Source: Benincasa hispida
Taxonomy: Eukaryota > Streptophyta > Magnoliopsida > Cucurbitales > Cucurbitaceae
Assembly (NCBI RefSeq): GCF_009727055.1
Contig: NC_052350.1
Span: forward strand, 30,790,789 to 30,854,788
Direction: 5' to 3'
Length of the DNA: 64,000 nucleotides
This document shows, in pieces, positions 33,034 to 45,179 of the stretch; within the stretch, counting starts at the first letter, position 1; each line of letters opens with the position of its first letter. The notes beneath the pieces are model-generated. The model saw only the letters and a program-made list of their open reading frames with translations. It was not told where the DNA came from and ran no database searches. The position numbers and the translations under genes are program-made.

Positions 33034-35013
33034 TGTTGGGTTTTATATCCTCAAACTCGTGGTTTGTAAATAATAAACTTATTTTGAAATTCAATAAATT
33101 TATTATTGATGTTTGATTCAATAAAGTTTTTATTGAATTTACGAATTGCTTATTTCGTTTTAGAAATAAATCCAATAAACTAAGATCCATGTGTAATATA
33201 TGAATACTTGAACTTTATGTGGAGACATAAAAGTGGATCATGTTCGAGTAAATTGTTAAAATGATCTATAGTATATGAATAAGGTTGAATGCCTTATTCT
33301 GGTAACACTATCGAATGTGACCCGCTCTATAGTTGTTACAATTTGTTGTAAGGTGCTACAAACAAAGTGATCCTAATTCGTTCATGTATTGACATGAGGA
33401 ATGGAGGTGTCCTATGCAATGAGTTTGCATAAGATTGGACCAAAAAATAAGTCACTCTTACTTTAAAATACTATTTAGTGTTTAAGACTAACTATTTCGC
33501 TTAGATGACCTAGGTAACTCGATCATAATCCTGAGCTAATTGTGACCTCTTATTTATTTGAGATTATTCTTGGATTTGCATAGGTGAGGATTGGTTCAAC
33601 AGTGTCGGCTCAATAAGCCTCCCATTTTAGGGGTAAGATCGGGTAGATAGTTGGGGTGCAAGATGGAATTCACGCCTACCCGATTTAGGGATAGGAGGAA
33701 GGTTTTTCTCTTAAGTGTTGAATCGAAGTCTTGAACAAGAGGCCTCACCCTCTCATTGGCCGAAGAGGGATCCGGTTTAGTGATTGGATCATAAACCAAT
33801 TGTTCATTAGAGGATCGATGAAACTTAAAGAGTAAGACGTAATTTCGGAGGTTAAACAACATTTGACCCAGCCGTTATTACTTATAACCTGTAAGGGTCG
33901 ACTTACTTATTATGGTTAAATCAAGTGACACAAATATATCTACAGTAAGAATAGTGCAACTATCGAGCTATAATGGTGTGACTCGATAGTTAATAAATAT
34001 TGATTAATTCGGTCTAAAGAGTTTTAGCCAATTAATCTCAAATCGTTAGAGCTCATGGGCTGTAGATCCATAAGGTCCCTCTACTAATGGGTAAAACATA
34101 AACAACTTTAATTAGTAAATTGAGTGAATCTGGAATGATATCAATTTGAAGTGTTTAAATTGCATTTCAATTTGGAATGTTCAAATTGAATTTAGGGTTT
34201 GAATCTGAATAGTTCAAATTCAAATTAGGGGTTGTATAATTATATTTGATACAATTAATTAACGTTTAACTTATCGAAATAAGATGAAATTTGAGAGTCT
34301 ATAATATCTAAATATTGATTTAAATATTAATTACATGAATATGATTCATGTTTAAAATCAGGTATGTGATTAATTTAATATTTGATATTAAATTAGTATT
34401 TAATCAATTAAATTTGTTTAATTAATAAAAATCAGAATTATTTTTTATTTTTATTTCAATTTCAGAAATTGAAATATTGGTTTTGATTTTAATTAATTAA
34501 AACTAAAGATTGAAAATGGGAATTGAAATGTGGTAGTGGACTTCTCCACATTTTGGTGATGCAAGGAGGTGTTTCTCTTAAATTCACACACATTGCCCAT
34601 TAATTCCACGTATTTGAAGTGGTATCAGCTGGTCTCTTGAGTGCTTGCATGAAAGGGAATGATAAAATTGTTCAATTTTTAGATTGAAAGAAATTCAAGG
34701 CTGAAAACTAGTTTCTGCAGAAAACTGTTTTTCACTCTCTTCAAACCCACACCAAAACCTTCACAAATTCAACCCAGTTGTTAATTCCATTACTCAAATT
34801 CAAGGCTGAGAATAGTAAAAAATATCTTTTGGTGGTCCACCACTTCAATTAGAGAAGATTGTAGCTCAAATTCGTGTTTGTAAAGGATCTTCAAAAGTAT
34901 GTGTTGAAACCTTCTTAATACCCTATGAACATGCTTATTTTCATGTCAAAATTAAGGAATTAGAATGCTTAATGATCCTATTTTCTTCCATTGCATATTT
35001 CTATAATCTAACA
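33034..35013 (+). mobile_element. 5' LTR of nested Copia element (copy B)
   Basis: It runs TGTTGGGTTTTATATCC... to ...AATCTAACA, 1980 bp, and is followed by a primer site at 35015-35028. Homologous LTRs lie at 8528-10398, 35444-37239 (minus), 5642-8473 (minus, interrupted) and about 54905-56856. Confidence 0.85.
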
Positions 35014-35014
35014 A

Positions 35015-35028
35015 TTTGTATCAGAGCA
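35015..35028 (+). other. Primer-binding site, initiator tRNA-Met type
   Basis: TTTGTATCAGAGCA, one mismatch from the consensus, 1 bp after the LTR end. Confidence 0.8.
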
Positions 35029-35289
35029 TCATTTAAGTATTCAATTCGAGTTAAGTTTGGCATGGTGGGTGTTTTTCATAAGTTTTATAAAAATAGTGAA
35101 CTGATATAGTTTTTCAAAGTTTTGGCATTGAGTTCTCTTTAATTATGTTGTAATTCTTGTAATTGGCTCTTGATTGATGGGTCTTAATGTGTGATTAAGT
35201 GTATATAATTCGATTGTAGTCATTAGAGTTCAAATTATGATGTAATTGAAGAAAAAAGTTAAGAAGGTCAAACAGTAGAACTGGATTTT

Positions 35290-35443
35290 CAACCACTGCC
35301 AGATACTCGATGCACAATGCCATACTTGATGCTTGATGGCATACTTGATCCTCATGCTCAATGGCATACTCGATGTGCGATGTCATACTGGATGGTACTC
35401 GATGGCAATTACTCGATGGTATTTAATGAAATACTCGATGCTC
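35290..35443. repeat. Minisatellite in leader copy B, left arm
   Basis: Imperfect units of about 16-20 bp built on ATACTCGATGCTCGATGGC. The array is interrupted at 35443/37240 by a solo LTR and continues to about 37560. Confidence 0.9.
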
Positions 35444-37239
35444 TGTTAGAGTTAGAAAACACATAGCAGAAGTATAACAGATCATTAAGTATTCAAATTT
35501 ATTAATTTTGGCTTTAAAATAAGCATGCTCATAAACTAATAAGAGGGTTTCATAACATACCTTTGAAGAATCACTTGAGTCTGGATTCCAGCAACAAATC
35601 TCCTCCAAATCTGTTTGTGAACCACCTCAAGGCCTTCCCTACTATCCTTAAGCTTTTCAGCAAAAACTATCACAGAAACATGCTCGATTCTCAACTCAAT
35701 CTTCTTTATTTATTGCAAAACTACCATGCAAAGAGAATTGATGCATAAAAAGCACCTCATGCTTGAAGATTGACTCAATGAAAATGGTGGAGAATATGTG
35801 AGCTACTTGAAATGGAAAGTGGAGAAATCCTACTTTTTCCATTTTTCATCATTTTTCAGTTTTTTTATTTTTCAATTGAATTTTTATTAATGTTACAAAA
35901 TTAATTCTATAATTAATTTTCTAATAAAATTAATAATAATTAATTAATCAAACAATTTAATTAATTCTAATTAATTCAATATCAAATATCAAATTAATTT
36001 GACACTAATTCCACCAATATGAATCTCTATTCATGAATTTAATATCTAAATCATATTTAAATATTAATTAATTCTCCAACTTCGTTTAATTCCAAAATTA
36101 AATGTGTAATTATATCACGTATAATTACTAATTCCCTTAATTCTCATTTGAACGTTTCAAATTAACTTATCACGCTACTCTAAGGCTAATCCATTTATAA
36201 GCTAGTAAGAGGACCTCGTGGACCTACAGATCATGGGCTCCAACGAACCGAGATTAATAGGTTAAACTCTTTACACCGAATTAACCCCCATTTGTTAACT
36301 ACTGGGTCCTCCACTAAAGCCTAGAGTTGTACTCCCCTCACTATAGATATATTATGTCCACTTGATATAACCATGACTAGTAAGTTACCTTTCACAGGTT
36401 GTTCGTAATAATGGTTGGGTCAAATAGTTGTTTTACCCCTGAGATTACCTCTTGTTTCTTAAGTCTCACTGATCCTTTAATGAATAATTGGTTTGTGATC
36501 TGATCATCAAACCGAGTCCCTCTCGGGCCAATGAGAGGGTGGGGCCTCTTAGTTCAAGACCCGGAGTCAGACTTAAGGTAACAACCTCTCTACTATCGCT
36601 GAAAATGGGTAGGAGTGAATTCCATATTGCATCCTATGTCCCCAGCTATTTTCCCGGTCTTACACCTGAAATGGAGGTTTATTGAGTCAGCGTTGTTGAG
36701 CAAACTCTCACCTATACAAATTTAAGGATAATCCCGAATAAACAGAAATTCATAGTTAGCTCAGGATTAAGGTCAAGTTACCTAGGTCATCGCTTTGAAA
36801 TAGTCAGTCTTAAACAGTAAACAACGTTATAAAGTAAGAGTGACTTATTTCGTGGTCCGATCTTGTACAAACTCATTGCACAGGACGCTCCCACTCCTCA
36901 TGTCATGACATATAGTAATCAGGATCACTTCATTTGTAGCACTTTACAACTTCTTGTAACAACTACAGAGTAGGCCACATCCAATAGGGTTACCAGAAGA
37001 AGGCACCCAACCTTATTCGTATACTATAGACCATTTTGTCTATTTACTTGAACCCGATCCACTTTTATATCCCTACATAAAGTTCAAGTACTCATGTAAT
37101 AGTCATGGATCTATTAGTTTATTGGATTTATTTCTAAAATGAAATAAGCAAGTTTATATATTCAATAACAACTTATTGAATTTTCAGAATAAGTTTTAGT
37201 TGTTTACAAACCACGAGTTTGAGGACATAAACCCCAACA
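35444..37239 (-). mobile_element. Solo Copia LTR inside the minisatellite
   Basis: On the minus strand it runs from TGTTGGGGTTTATGTCCTC (37239) to ...CTCTAACA (35444), 1796 bp, with no internal region. The flanks are TGCTC (35439-35443) and TGCTT (37240-37244), a 5-bp duplication with one mismatch, and the minisatellite resumes on both sides. This shows LTR-LTR recombination after an insertion. Confidence 0.92.
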
Positions 37240-37560
37240 TGCTTGATGGTACTCGATGTCATACTCGATGCACGATGCCATACTTGATGGTACTCGATGG
37301 TATTTAGTGAAATACTCAATGCTCGATGGTACTCGATGTCATACTCGATGCATGATGGAATTCTTGATGCTCATACTCGATGGTACACTCGATGCTCAAT
37401 GGCATACTCGATGCTCGATGTCATACTCGATGCACGATGGCATACTTGATGCTTATACTTGATAGCATACTCGATGCTTGATGGCATACTCAATGCTTGT
37501 TGGCATACTTGACAACATACTCGATGCTTGATGGCATGCTCGATGGTACTCGATGGTTTT
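37240..37560. repeat. Minisatellite in leader copy B, right arm
   Basis: The same ACTCGATGCTCGATGG units as 35290-35443. An ORF over 37256-37462 (MSYSMHDAILDGTRWYL...) is open only because the repeat lacks stops in that frame. It is not taken as a gene. Confidence 0.9.
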
Positions 37561-38399
37561 TTGATCGTTTCAGTCCAATTTTGAGAATTGGAGGTCCGAT
37601 TTGAGAGGTTCGGGTCCGATTCATGGTGGTTCGAGGGTCTAGAAGTGTTTTAGAGCCAGTTTTAGTTATTATTATAATAATTAGACCTTTGTTTGCTTGA
37701 GAATGCCAAAACAAAACCATATCAGTTTATGTTTAATTATTTACGCATGTTATGTGTGTTATAATTAAATAAATCTTGTATGTGCATATAGTATGCCATG
37801 TAAATTTAAAATCCCACCATAGGAAGAAAATTACATGCATTGAAAATATGTTATAAGATGTTATAATATATAGTATACATGTTTAGGGTTTCAATTGTTT
37901 TAATATAAATGTTATATTAAATCATTAGATATCTGATGTATGTTATGGATGCAAAAGCATGTCTAAAATTTTATATGTTATTATAAAACTGGGTTAGACA
38001 TTAAAATCCATAAATAAGTTGCATGCTTACGTAGGTTAACCACTTGTTTTAATAGTTAAAGTAGGTCGTTATCGTATAAAACTTGGGTAACAAACTCAAC
38101 CGGTATATAATCTTGTCTAAGGCTAGGGGTATTTAAGTTGATGGTCTATGAAACACCTCCTACTTGAGGATTATGGCCGAACAATTGAGCGTTGTTAACT
38201 AGTTTTATGAGCAATATGTGAGCGATGTGAGGTTTTAAAACTGATTTATCACCTAGACATTGTAGGTTAAATCCAAATATGAACATTATACTTGGATAAA
38301 CACCTAGATTTAGGTTATTTAATTAGCCAGAACAAACTTAAGTAAAAAATACCCAAACATTTAAAACACTTCAGTGGGAGATTAACAATATATTCGATA

Positions 38400-38560
38400 T
38401 ATCGTTTTTAGCTCTCACGTCCCCAGGAGTTCACACCATGAGATCCATACTCGGCTTTGTGTCGCTTTTACCGTGACTGCTCCATTTGAAATGTGTTTGC
38501 ATGGGTCAATAACAAGGTGAATGAGGGAAGTAGTTCATAGTAAATGGGTGAAGGAAATGT
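38400..38560 (+). repeat. Hairpin monomer, single copy (leader B)
   Basis: One monomer: 'gctctcacgtccccaggagt' to 'ggtgaatgagggaagtagtt'. It is homologous to two units in leader A (3740-3990) and three in leader C (57753-58215). The GTCAC arm of the hairpin is decayed here (gtcgcttttaccgtgac). Confidence 0.7.
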
Positions 38561-39079
38561 GTCAACATATTCTATTGTCTCCTCCATTAGTTTGAACTAT
38601 GAGATTCCTATGTTGCACTTGCTGTCGTTTTTAGGCAGCACTAGCTAGTCGTTAACCGCAGCGATCCCTTCGGAGGGTTGTAATATAGGATTCAGAACAA
38701 TCCAAGCTTTAGAAATGAATATGGTCTTATAGTTCCTCCTTCAACATTGTCTTCCAATTTGGGGGCATGTTCATACTATTATATAAGATATGAAAATAGC
38801 GAGTCACACATACAGAATTACTAAGTGTTAGTAAATTCTTAATAGAAAATGGTATCTAAATGACTTTCGAAATATGTGTTATTTTGGAGATAGTATTTAG
38901 TCAAGAATGTCTTGCTTTAGTGAATGAGTATTTAACTGCCTCTTGGTAGCACTTATTCTAACTCACTATAGTATCATTGCAAATAAAATAATGAAATTTG
39001 GATACATTATTATTTTCTGCTAAAACTTGATTTGGATTTAGTTGCAATTTACTAATAAGAATATGTTTAAAATTTTAGC

Positions 39080-41200
39080 ATGACGAATTCTTCTAAAATA
39101 CTAACTTCTACTTTAATTAACGATAATAACAGTTCAACATGTAAATTACTAGCAAATGATGATTCAAAACAAGTTTTAATAGAGGATCGTCCTCTATCTC
39201 CCAACTCATCTAAAGTTTTAAACAAAATAGACGAGAATGCAAAATTCGAATGATAGAGTAAATACGATTTACTAGTCATCAAAACATGCTTAGTGGAAAA
39301 CGATAAAAAAACCTGGATAATAGATTTAGGTACCACTAATCATATTTGTATTTTCTCTCAGAGAACAAGTTCCTGAAGATAACTTACAAAAGGCGAAGCA
39401 ACCTTTATGGTAGGGATAGGGGAGACTGTTTCAGCTAAAGCAGTGAGAGATATGAAGTTATTTATAGAAGATAGGTACATTTTACTTGAAAATGTTTATT
39501 ACATTCCTTCTATGAAAAGGAATTTAATATCAGTCTCACATTTGTTGGAACGAAATTACAAAGTTTCTTTTGAAAATAATGAAGTGTTCATTACTTCAAA
39601 AGATATTAAGATTTGTTTCGTAAAATTAAAAAAAATTTGTACATGTTAAAACTGATTGAGGTAAAAGTCGTTTTGAACATAGAGATGTTTAAGACAACTG
39701 AGACTCAAAATAAGAAAATAAAAATTTCTCCAAATGCCTATCTTTGCCACTTAAGACTTGGTCACATCAATCTCAATAGGATTGAAAGATTGGTTAAGAA
39801 TGGTCATCTAAATCAGTTAGAAGATAGTTCATTACCGCCGTGTGAATCTTGTCTTGAGGGTAAAATGACTAAAAGATCTTTTTCTGGAAAAGGTCTTAAA
39901 GCCAAAGAACCTTTGGAGTTGGTACATTCAGACCTTTGTGGTCCGATGAATGTTAAAGCTAGAGGAGGGTATGAATATTTAATCAGCTTCTTCGATGATT
40001 ATTCAATGTACGACCATATTTACCTAATGAATCATAAGTCCGAAACACTTGAAAAATTCAAGGAATATGAGGCTTAGGTTGAGAACCAATTAGGTAAAAG
40101 GCTTAAAACACCTCAATCAGATCGAAGGGGTGAGTATATGGACTTAAAATTCCAGGACTATTTGATAGAACATGGAATTTAGCCGTAATTCACAACACCA
40201 AGCACACCTCAACAAAATGGTGTGGCAGAAAAGAGAAATAGAACCTTGTTAGACATGGTTTGTTCTATAGTTCAGACTGTAGTATATATTTTGAACATGG
40301 TTCCCTCAAAAAGTGTTTCCGAAACACCTTATGAGCTATGGAGAGACGTAAAGGTAGTTTGCATCATTTCAGGATCTGAGAAGGCCCAACACATGTGTTG
40401 GTGCAAAATCCTAAGAAGTTGGATTGTCGTTCAAAGGTATGCCAATTTGTAGGTTACCCTAAAGAGACAAAAGGTGGTTTCTTTTATGATCCTCAAGAAG
40501 ATATTTGTATTGACAAATGTAACTTTCCTAGAAGAAGACCACTTTCAAAATCATAAACCTCATAGTAGGCTAGTAATAGATGAAATGACCAGAGAAATGA
40601 CAAATGCATCAACAAGAGTTGTAGATCGTGCAAGTCCATCAATTAGAGTTGTTGATGAAACTGGTACTTCACATCCTTCTCAAGAGTTGAGAGTGCCTCG
40701 ACGTAGTTGGAGGGTTGTACAACAACCTGACCGGTATATGGGTTTAACTGAAACTCAAGTCATCATACCAGATGATGGTTTAGAGGATCCATTAACTTTT
40801 AAATAAACAATGATATATGTGGACAAAGACCAGTGGATTAAAGCCATGGATCTTGAAATGGAGTCAATGTACTTTAATTCAGTTTGGGATCTTTAGATCA
40901 ACCAGAAGGGATAAAATCCATCGGTTGTAAGTGGATCTACAAGAGAAAATGAGACCAAGCTGGAAATGTACAAATCTACAAAGCTATGCTTGTGGTGAAA
41001 GGGTTTATCCAAAGAGAGGGGGTGGACATAAAGAAACTCTCTCTCCAGTTGTCATGATAAAGTCTATTAGAATACTCTTATCCACAGCTACATTTTATGG
41101 TTATGAAATCTGGCAAATGGATGTCAAGACAACCTTCCTAAATGACTATCTTGAGGAAAGTATCTATATGTCTCGACTAGAAGGATTTATTGAATAGGAT
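39080..41200 (+). pseudogene. Nested Copia polyprotein remnant (gag-PR-INT-RT)
   Basis: An ATG at 39080 opens a 57-codon gag start (MTNSSKILTST...), stopped at 39251; the rest of gag is deleted. Protease near 39310 reads WIIDLGTTNH, where the consensus is DSG, so the catalytic triad motif is lost. The integrase follows: zinc region CHLRLGHINLNR...CESCLEGK, then HSDLCGPMN and TPQQNGVAEKRNRTLLDMV (near 40190-40260). RT begins as DKDQWIKAMDLEMESMYFNS (40820) and continues IWQMDVKTTFLN...EESIYM (41110-41170). Many stops and shifts are present. It ends near 41200 at the join with the outer Copia, without the YVDD box, RNase H or 3' LTR. Confidence 0.88.
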
Positions 41201-42423
41201 CTCGATTTATTTATGGCAATGAGAAATGCATCCAACCAAATTGACAAGGGCATGGATGCTTGAGCTAACAACATCACCACAGTGTGTCTATGCTTTCTTT
41301 CAGCACGTCCATTTCATGCTAAAGTATATGGGCACGAGTATCGTGAGGCTATTCCTAAGAGATTTCATAACTGATGGATCTTTATGTATTCACTGCCATT
41401 ATCTGATTGAAGTTCTTTTATACTCGAGTTAAACTATGTTTTAATTACTTGAAGAAGATGCTTAAATGTTTCTAGTGTATTAGATTTTTGTTTAAGAGGA
41501 TATAACCATAAGTATCGATTGTAATCATCAATGAATGATACATAGTACCGATAGCCTTCTGTAGAGGTTACTAATGTCAGCTCCTACACATCATTGTGGA
41601 TGAGATCAATTTTTTCTTTACATGAGTTATGTAGAGTTTGAAAAAGGTAGGGAGTGTGCTTTTCCAATGTGACAAGATTCACAAATTATAGTATCTTCAT
41701 TCAATTTAGTAGACTGGTTATAGGCTTTTAGAATTAATCCAAAATTCTTTAGAAGGGATAACACAACCTTCTATGCCACAATACCTTAGACTCCACAACG
41801 TTCACACTAATATTAGGTAGAATAAACGCAGTAGAGTCTATTTTTGTTCACTGAACTGTGCAAACTAACAACATCTCTCTTAGAAACATCAACATGAATC
41901 ACCTCTGCTTCATTCAACTAATATAGTCAGTTTTTAAGTACTCATTTCACCAGTATTTGCCCAAATTTTTGTCCCTAACAGCACAATAATTATCATGAAA
42001 TCCAATGAATACTGCATTATCTTGAACTAATTTTGACACACTGACAAGATTTTTTTTTTTTTTTGCAATATTTGGTACACATAACACATTCTTTAAATTG
42101 AGTTTGCAATCACTAGTAGACAAGCAAGAATTACCAATAGTGGATATATGTAACTATTGACCATTACCAACCATGATAAGTTCATTACCTATGTAATCAG
42201 TAGCATTGGCAACATTATTGAGATCAGTTGTGACATGATTTGTTGCCCCACTATCTGCATACAAGTTGAAATCACCTATTTGTTCGGCAGCTAGGAATGA
42301 GTTTGAGTTTTGAGCAGTCACAAAGGCAGATGGATTTGTTCTTGTGTTAGCATGATTTTTGTTGTTTCCTTTGCCATGATTATGATTGGGCACAAATCTC
42401 GATTATACATTTGGTAGCACACG
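41201..42423 (-). pseudogene. Outer Copia protease and integrase remnant
   Basis: On the minus strand the protease LYADSGATNHVTTDLNNV (about 42280-42220) keeps its DSG motif. Then come a decayed zinc region (CESCHIGKAHSLPF) and integrase pieces ending ELQSDNGSEYIKIHQL and NGRAERKHRHTV. Stops and shifts are frequent. A T-run at 42051-42064 adds a frame break. It ends at about 41200 against the nested Copia. Confidence 0.85.
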
Positions 42424-43893
42424 TTTGCAGTAGGTCTGATAACTTGCAGAAATAAAAGTTATTTGTACCACATTCTTAGAATGTGCGACAATAGATAGGA
42501 AGAAAATGCACCGGTCACGGCTAAATTCGTATAAAAAAGCAAGGTTTTATAAATATATCGCAAACACACCCGCAGACCGCTTTTGATGGGTAAAAGAATG
42601 TCAGAGTCTATGTTTTGCAGGAAAACAGGAATCATCGTATGCGACAATCCTTCAAGGAAAGATTCAAACAACGCATGCCTCAGGATTTCTGAAATCATAC
42701 AGTAGATACTCTGATGTACATTTTGATCGTTGACCATGATGCAGTACTGATATTCTCACCTACCTCGACAAATGATAGCAACCAATCAGAGCGGGATTAT
42801 CAAGGCAGACAAACGCATGACTCTATAAATAGAGCCTCAACACATCAAAGTGGGATATAGCAAGCATGATCAGAAAGCCTAACTATTGCAAGGAACTTTC
42901 TGTTCCAAAACTCCAAATCCCCATATAGAAGGCCACTGAAGAATTTACATGAGAAGGAAGTTCACCAATCCACTCCATTAGTCACATCATGCCGGCAAGA
43001 TTTCACCATCAATCTATTTTGTCAAGAGATTGGCATTAATCTCGCAACCATTCCATTCTTTCTGTATTATCATTTTGTAGAACATCGTTTACAAAGATAT
43101 TAGTTAAATTTGTATCTGAACGATTTGCTAATTCGATATTATCATCATGTTCATCTCCATCTTCATCCATGTTCATCCATCTTTCATTTCCTTGTTCATG
43201 AGTCACTAAACCCCCAGGGTATGAGGGAAGGTTAATCGAATGACTTGATCCATGTCGTGAGATGTTATCGAGTTTGCTTAACATAGGCTTAAAAGCATAC
43301 TCACCTACGAAAGCAGAGTTGAGTATGATAATCAACTTCTCAAAAGAGAAAGGTGATAGAACTTGTTAAGCAAAGCAAGAAGTACTTCTAGAGATAGAAA
43401 TAACCTAGAGTTCTACAACACTTCCCTTTTTCACATCATAGAGATATGACTAGTGTGGTAACCACGGAAAGGTGTGAGCCAATGGGAAGTAAGAACCACG
43501 ATCACATCTCCTGTATAAATTAATGATTTCCAAATAACCTTCCCCTTAACCCATTCATCTTCATAGATTATGTTCAAAAACTTGACGCATTGCTCATCCG
43601 TTCACATCTTGCATTTATTAAGCTTTCTGAGACATCGCCTTGTATTAACGCATTTTCATTATCACATTACCAAAATCAATGAATCTTTATTATTATCGCA
43701 TGATTCATCAGTTTACAACATTATCACATCAAATCCCCGTGTTCGACCTTAGGTCATCCTAAGACACTTGTTGTTAGGTTATACTTGGCTTATCAACGAG
43801 AAAACTTATGATCAGTGCATAACTCTTGAAACTGTTTGCACACAACCATTATTGTATACTCTCATTAACTTCAAGAATAACACATACATTTAC
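42424..43893 (+). mobile_element. LTR-like block inserted in the outer Copia gag
   Basis: It sits exactly inside the zinc-knuckle coding region of the outer gag: the knuckle code is at 43894-43930 on one side and continues at 42423 on the other. It lacks polyprotein motifs. It has a TATA box (CTATAAATAG at 42820-42829) and an end region with 'ccccgtgttcgacctt' and 'ttatacttggcttatcaac', which resemble Athila/Tat LTR ends. A CACAC/GACAC repeat may be the target duplication. The ORF at 43036-43335 (minus) is acidic and unrecognised. Confidence 0.6.
42820..42829 (+). promoter_or_regulatory. TATA box in the inserted LTR-like block
   Basis: CTATAAATAG with a C-rich start region 20-30 bp on. It matches the expected pol II promoter of an LTR. 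Confidence 0.5.
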
Positions 43894-44825
43894 GACACAG
43901 CAAGGTCCATACCTTGAACATACTTAGCATGTTGGCCGGTTTCCTCTACCATAGCCTCTCCCTCTATTTCCTCCCCCATTAAAGTTATTGTTTCCTCTGG
44001 ATCCATTAAACTGTCATTGATTTCCTCCTTGACTATTTCCTCGACCGAACATTTTTGGAGTAGGGGAGTTACGGTTGAATGCAACATTTGTAGAGGCATT
44101 ATGACCAAACGTCGTCGATGCCTTTGAGGTATTTTGATGCTCAAGCTAGTTTTCAAAAGAGAGCATCTTAGATTGCATATCGAGCCACAATATTTGTGGT
44201 TTTCTTTGGATTACAACCACTAGGGGATTGTATTCTTCATCTAGCCCAAGTAGTACTTGAGACGTAAGATTTCAAGTAGACACCAAACTACCAGCCTGAG
44301 CCAGATTATCATAGTGAAGTTTCATTAATTTTAAGTATTCAAACATTGAAGAGTTACCCTTTACAAGTATGTTAAAAGACTTGAACGCAAATAGTCTACT
44401 TGGGCTTGTGATTGTACCCCAAATAGAGCATGGATGGCATCTCATAAGCTTCTAGCATTTTTATGTCCCATCTGATGAATTTCCACTTCGGTGTCATTGA
44501 ATTATATAACTAGGCTAGTAGAAGCTGGTCAGCTGTAATCCAGGCTCCATATAAGGGATTTAGAGTTCTTTCACCTATTGAACTCGATGCTCCTCCTGAT
44601 GCTTCTGAGCTTGAAGCAGTCACACCAGCTTCAACAACTCCAATAGTGGCTTGGGTAACGTACATCGGTGGGTAGACCTTGGCACTAGACAAGTCACCTT
44701 CGAGTCTGTATCCACGAAGGATTAGAAGAGTTAGCGTCTTCCACAACATGAAATTTCCCCTTTCCAGTTTTGTGTTGGTTATCTGATTGAGTAGTCATAG
44801 TCGCAGTAACATTACCATTTTCCAT
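43894..44825 (-). pseudogene. Outer Copia gag remnant
   Basis: An ATG at 44825 lies 7 bp after the primer site. The conserved gag start TKLERGNFMLWKTLTLLILR appears in a second frame (ORF down to 44510), so there is a frameshift near the N-terminus. The remainder down to 43900 is shifted several times and ends in a zinc knuckle with C..CSRYG. The second half of the knuckle is beyond the insertion, at 42423. Confidence 0.8.
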
Positions 44826-44831
44826 GGAGAA

Positions 44832-44844
44832 TGCTTTGATACGA
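44832..44844 (-). other. Primer-binding site of the outer Copia
   Basis: The minus strand reads TCGTATCAAAGCA, a decayed TTGGTATCAGAGCA, directly after the LTR end CTATCT. Confidence 0.7.
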
Positions 44845-45179
44845 AGATAGAATTTGAGAAGAAGGATAAATTTAGAAAATTTCTTTATTTTTCTTCTTAT
44901 TCATCAGGAGGCAACCAAGCCCTTGTTTATACAGATTTTCCCAAATTAGGATTGTGAGGAACAATTGAATAAAGAAATTAGTAAAATGATTTAAAAATGT
45001 ATATTACAGGTGGCCCAACTAGAGCAACGGGGAATAAAAGAATAAACGAATTTGTTAAGGAGAATCGTAACAAATTTTATACTTTTTTATCATTCTTCAT
45101 GCGTGGCTTTTCTTTGTGACGTGGTAGTCTTGGTCTGATGTGTATTTTTTACCTATCCTCGTCAGCACTTACTCTAACA
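44845..45179 (-). repeat. 5' LTR of the outer Copia element
   Basis: It starts TGTTAGAGTAAG at 45179 and ends CTATCT at 44845. It is followed outward by GTTTA (45180-45184), identical to 27064-27068. Confidence 0.88.

Larger units (their letters stand above)
35014..39079 (+). mobile_element. Long untranslated leader of Copia copy B
   Basis: Between the 5' LTR and the gag ATG lies about 4.07 kb, of which 1.8 kb is an inserted solo LTR, leaving about 2.27 kb of true leader. In order it holds a unique block, the ACTCGATG minisatellite (split by the solo LTR), a 'ggttcgggtccgattcatgg' block, the conserved 37650-38330 block, one hairpin monomer at 38400-38560, and a final block to gag. Confidence 0.75.
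27069..45179 (-). mobile_element. Outer minus-strand Copia element split by nested insertions
   Basis: LTRs at 44845-45179 (5') and 27069-27426 (3') are homologous and flanked on the outside by identical GTTTA (45180-45184 and 27064-27068), so both ends belong to one insertion. Read from the 5' LTR: primer site (44832-44844), gag, protease, the first part of integrase to about 41200, then about 13.2 kb of foreign elements, then the RT/RNase H end at 27966-27427. A stretch of RT is missing at the split, so a deletion accompanied the invasion. Gag is further broken by an LTR-like block at 42424-43893. All frames are broken. Confidence 0.88.

Noticed and set aside
37256..37462. Repeat-encoded ORF starting MSYSMHDAILDGTRWYL
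   Set aside because: It is the translation of the ACTCGATGCTCGATGG array in a stop-free frame; such arrays are open by composition.
39407..40806. Could the plus-strand Copia remnant be a working polyprotein?
   Set aside because: Stops, frame changes, loss of most of gag, a changed DSG motif and the absence of RNase H and 3' LTR rule this out.
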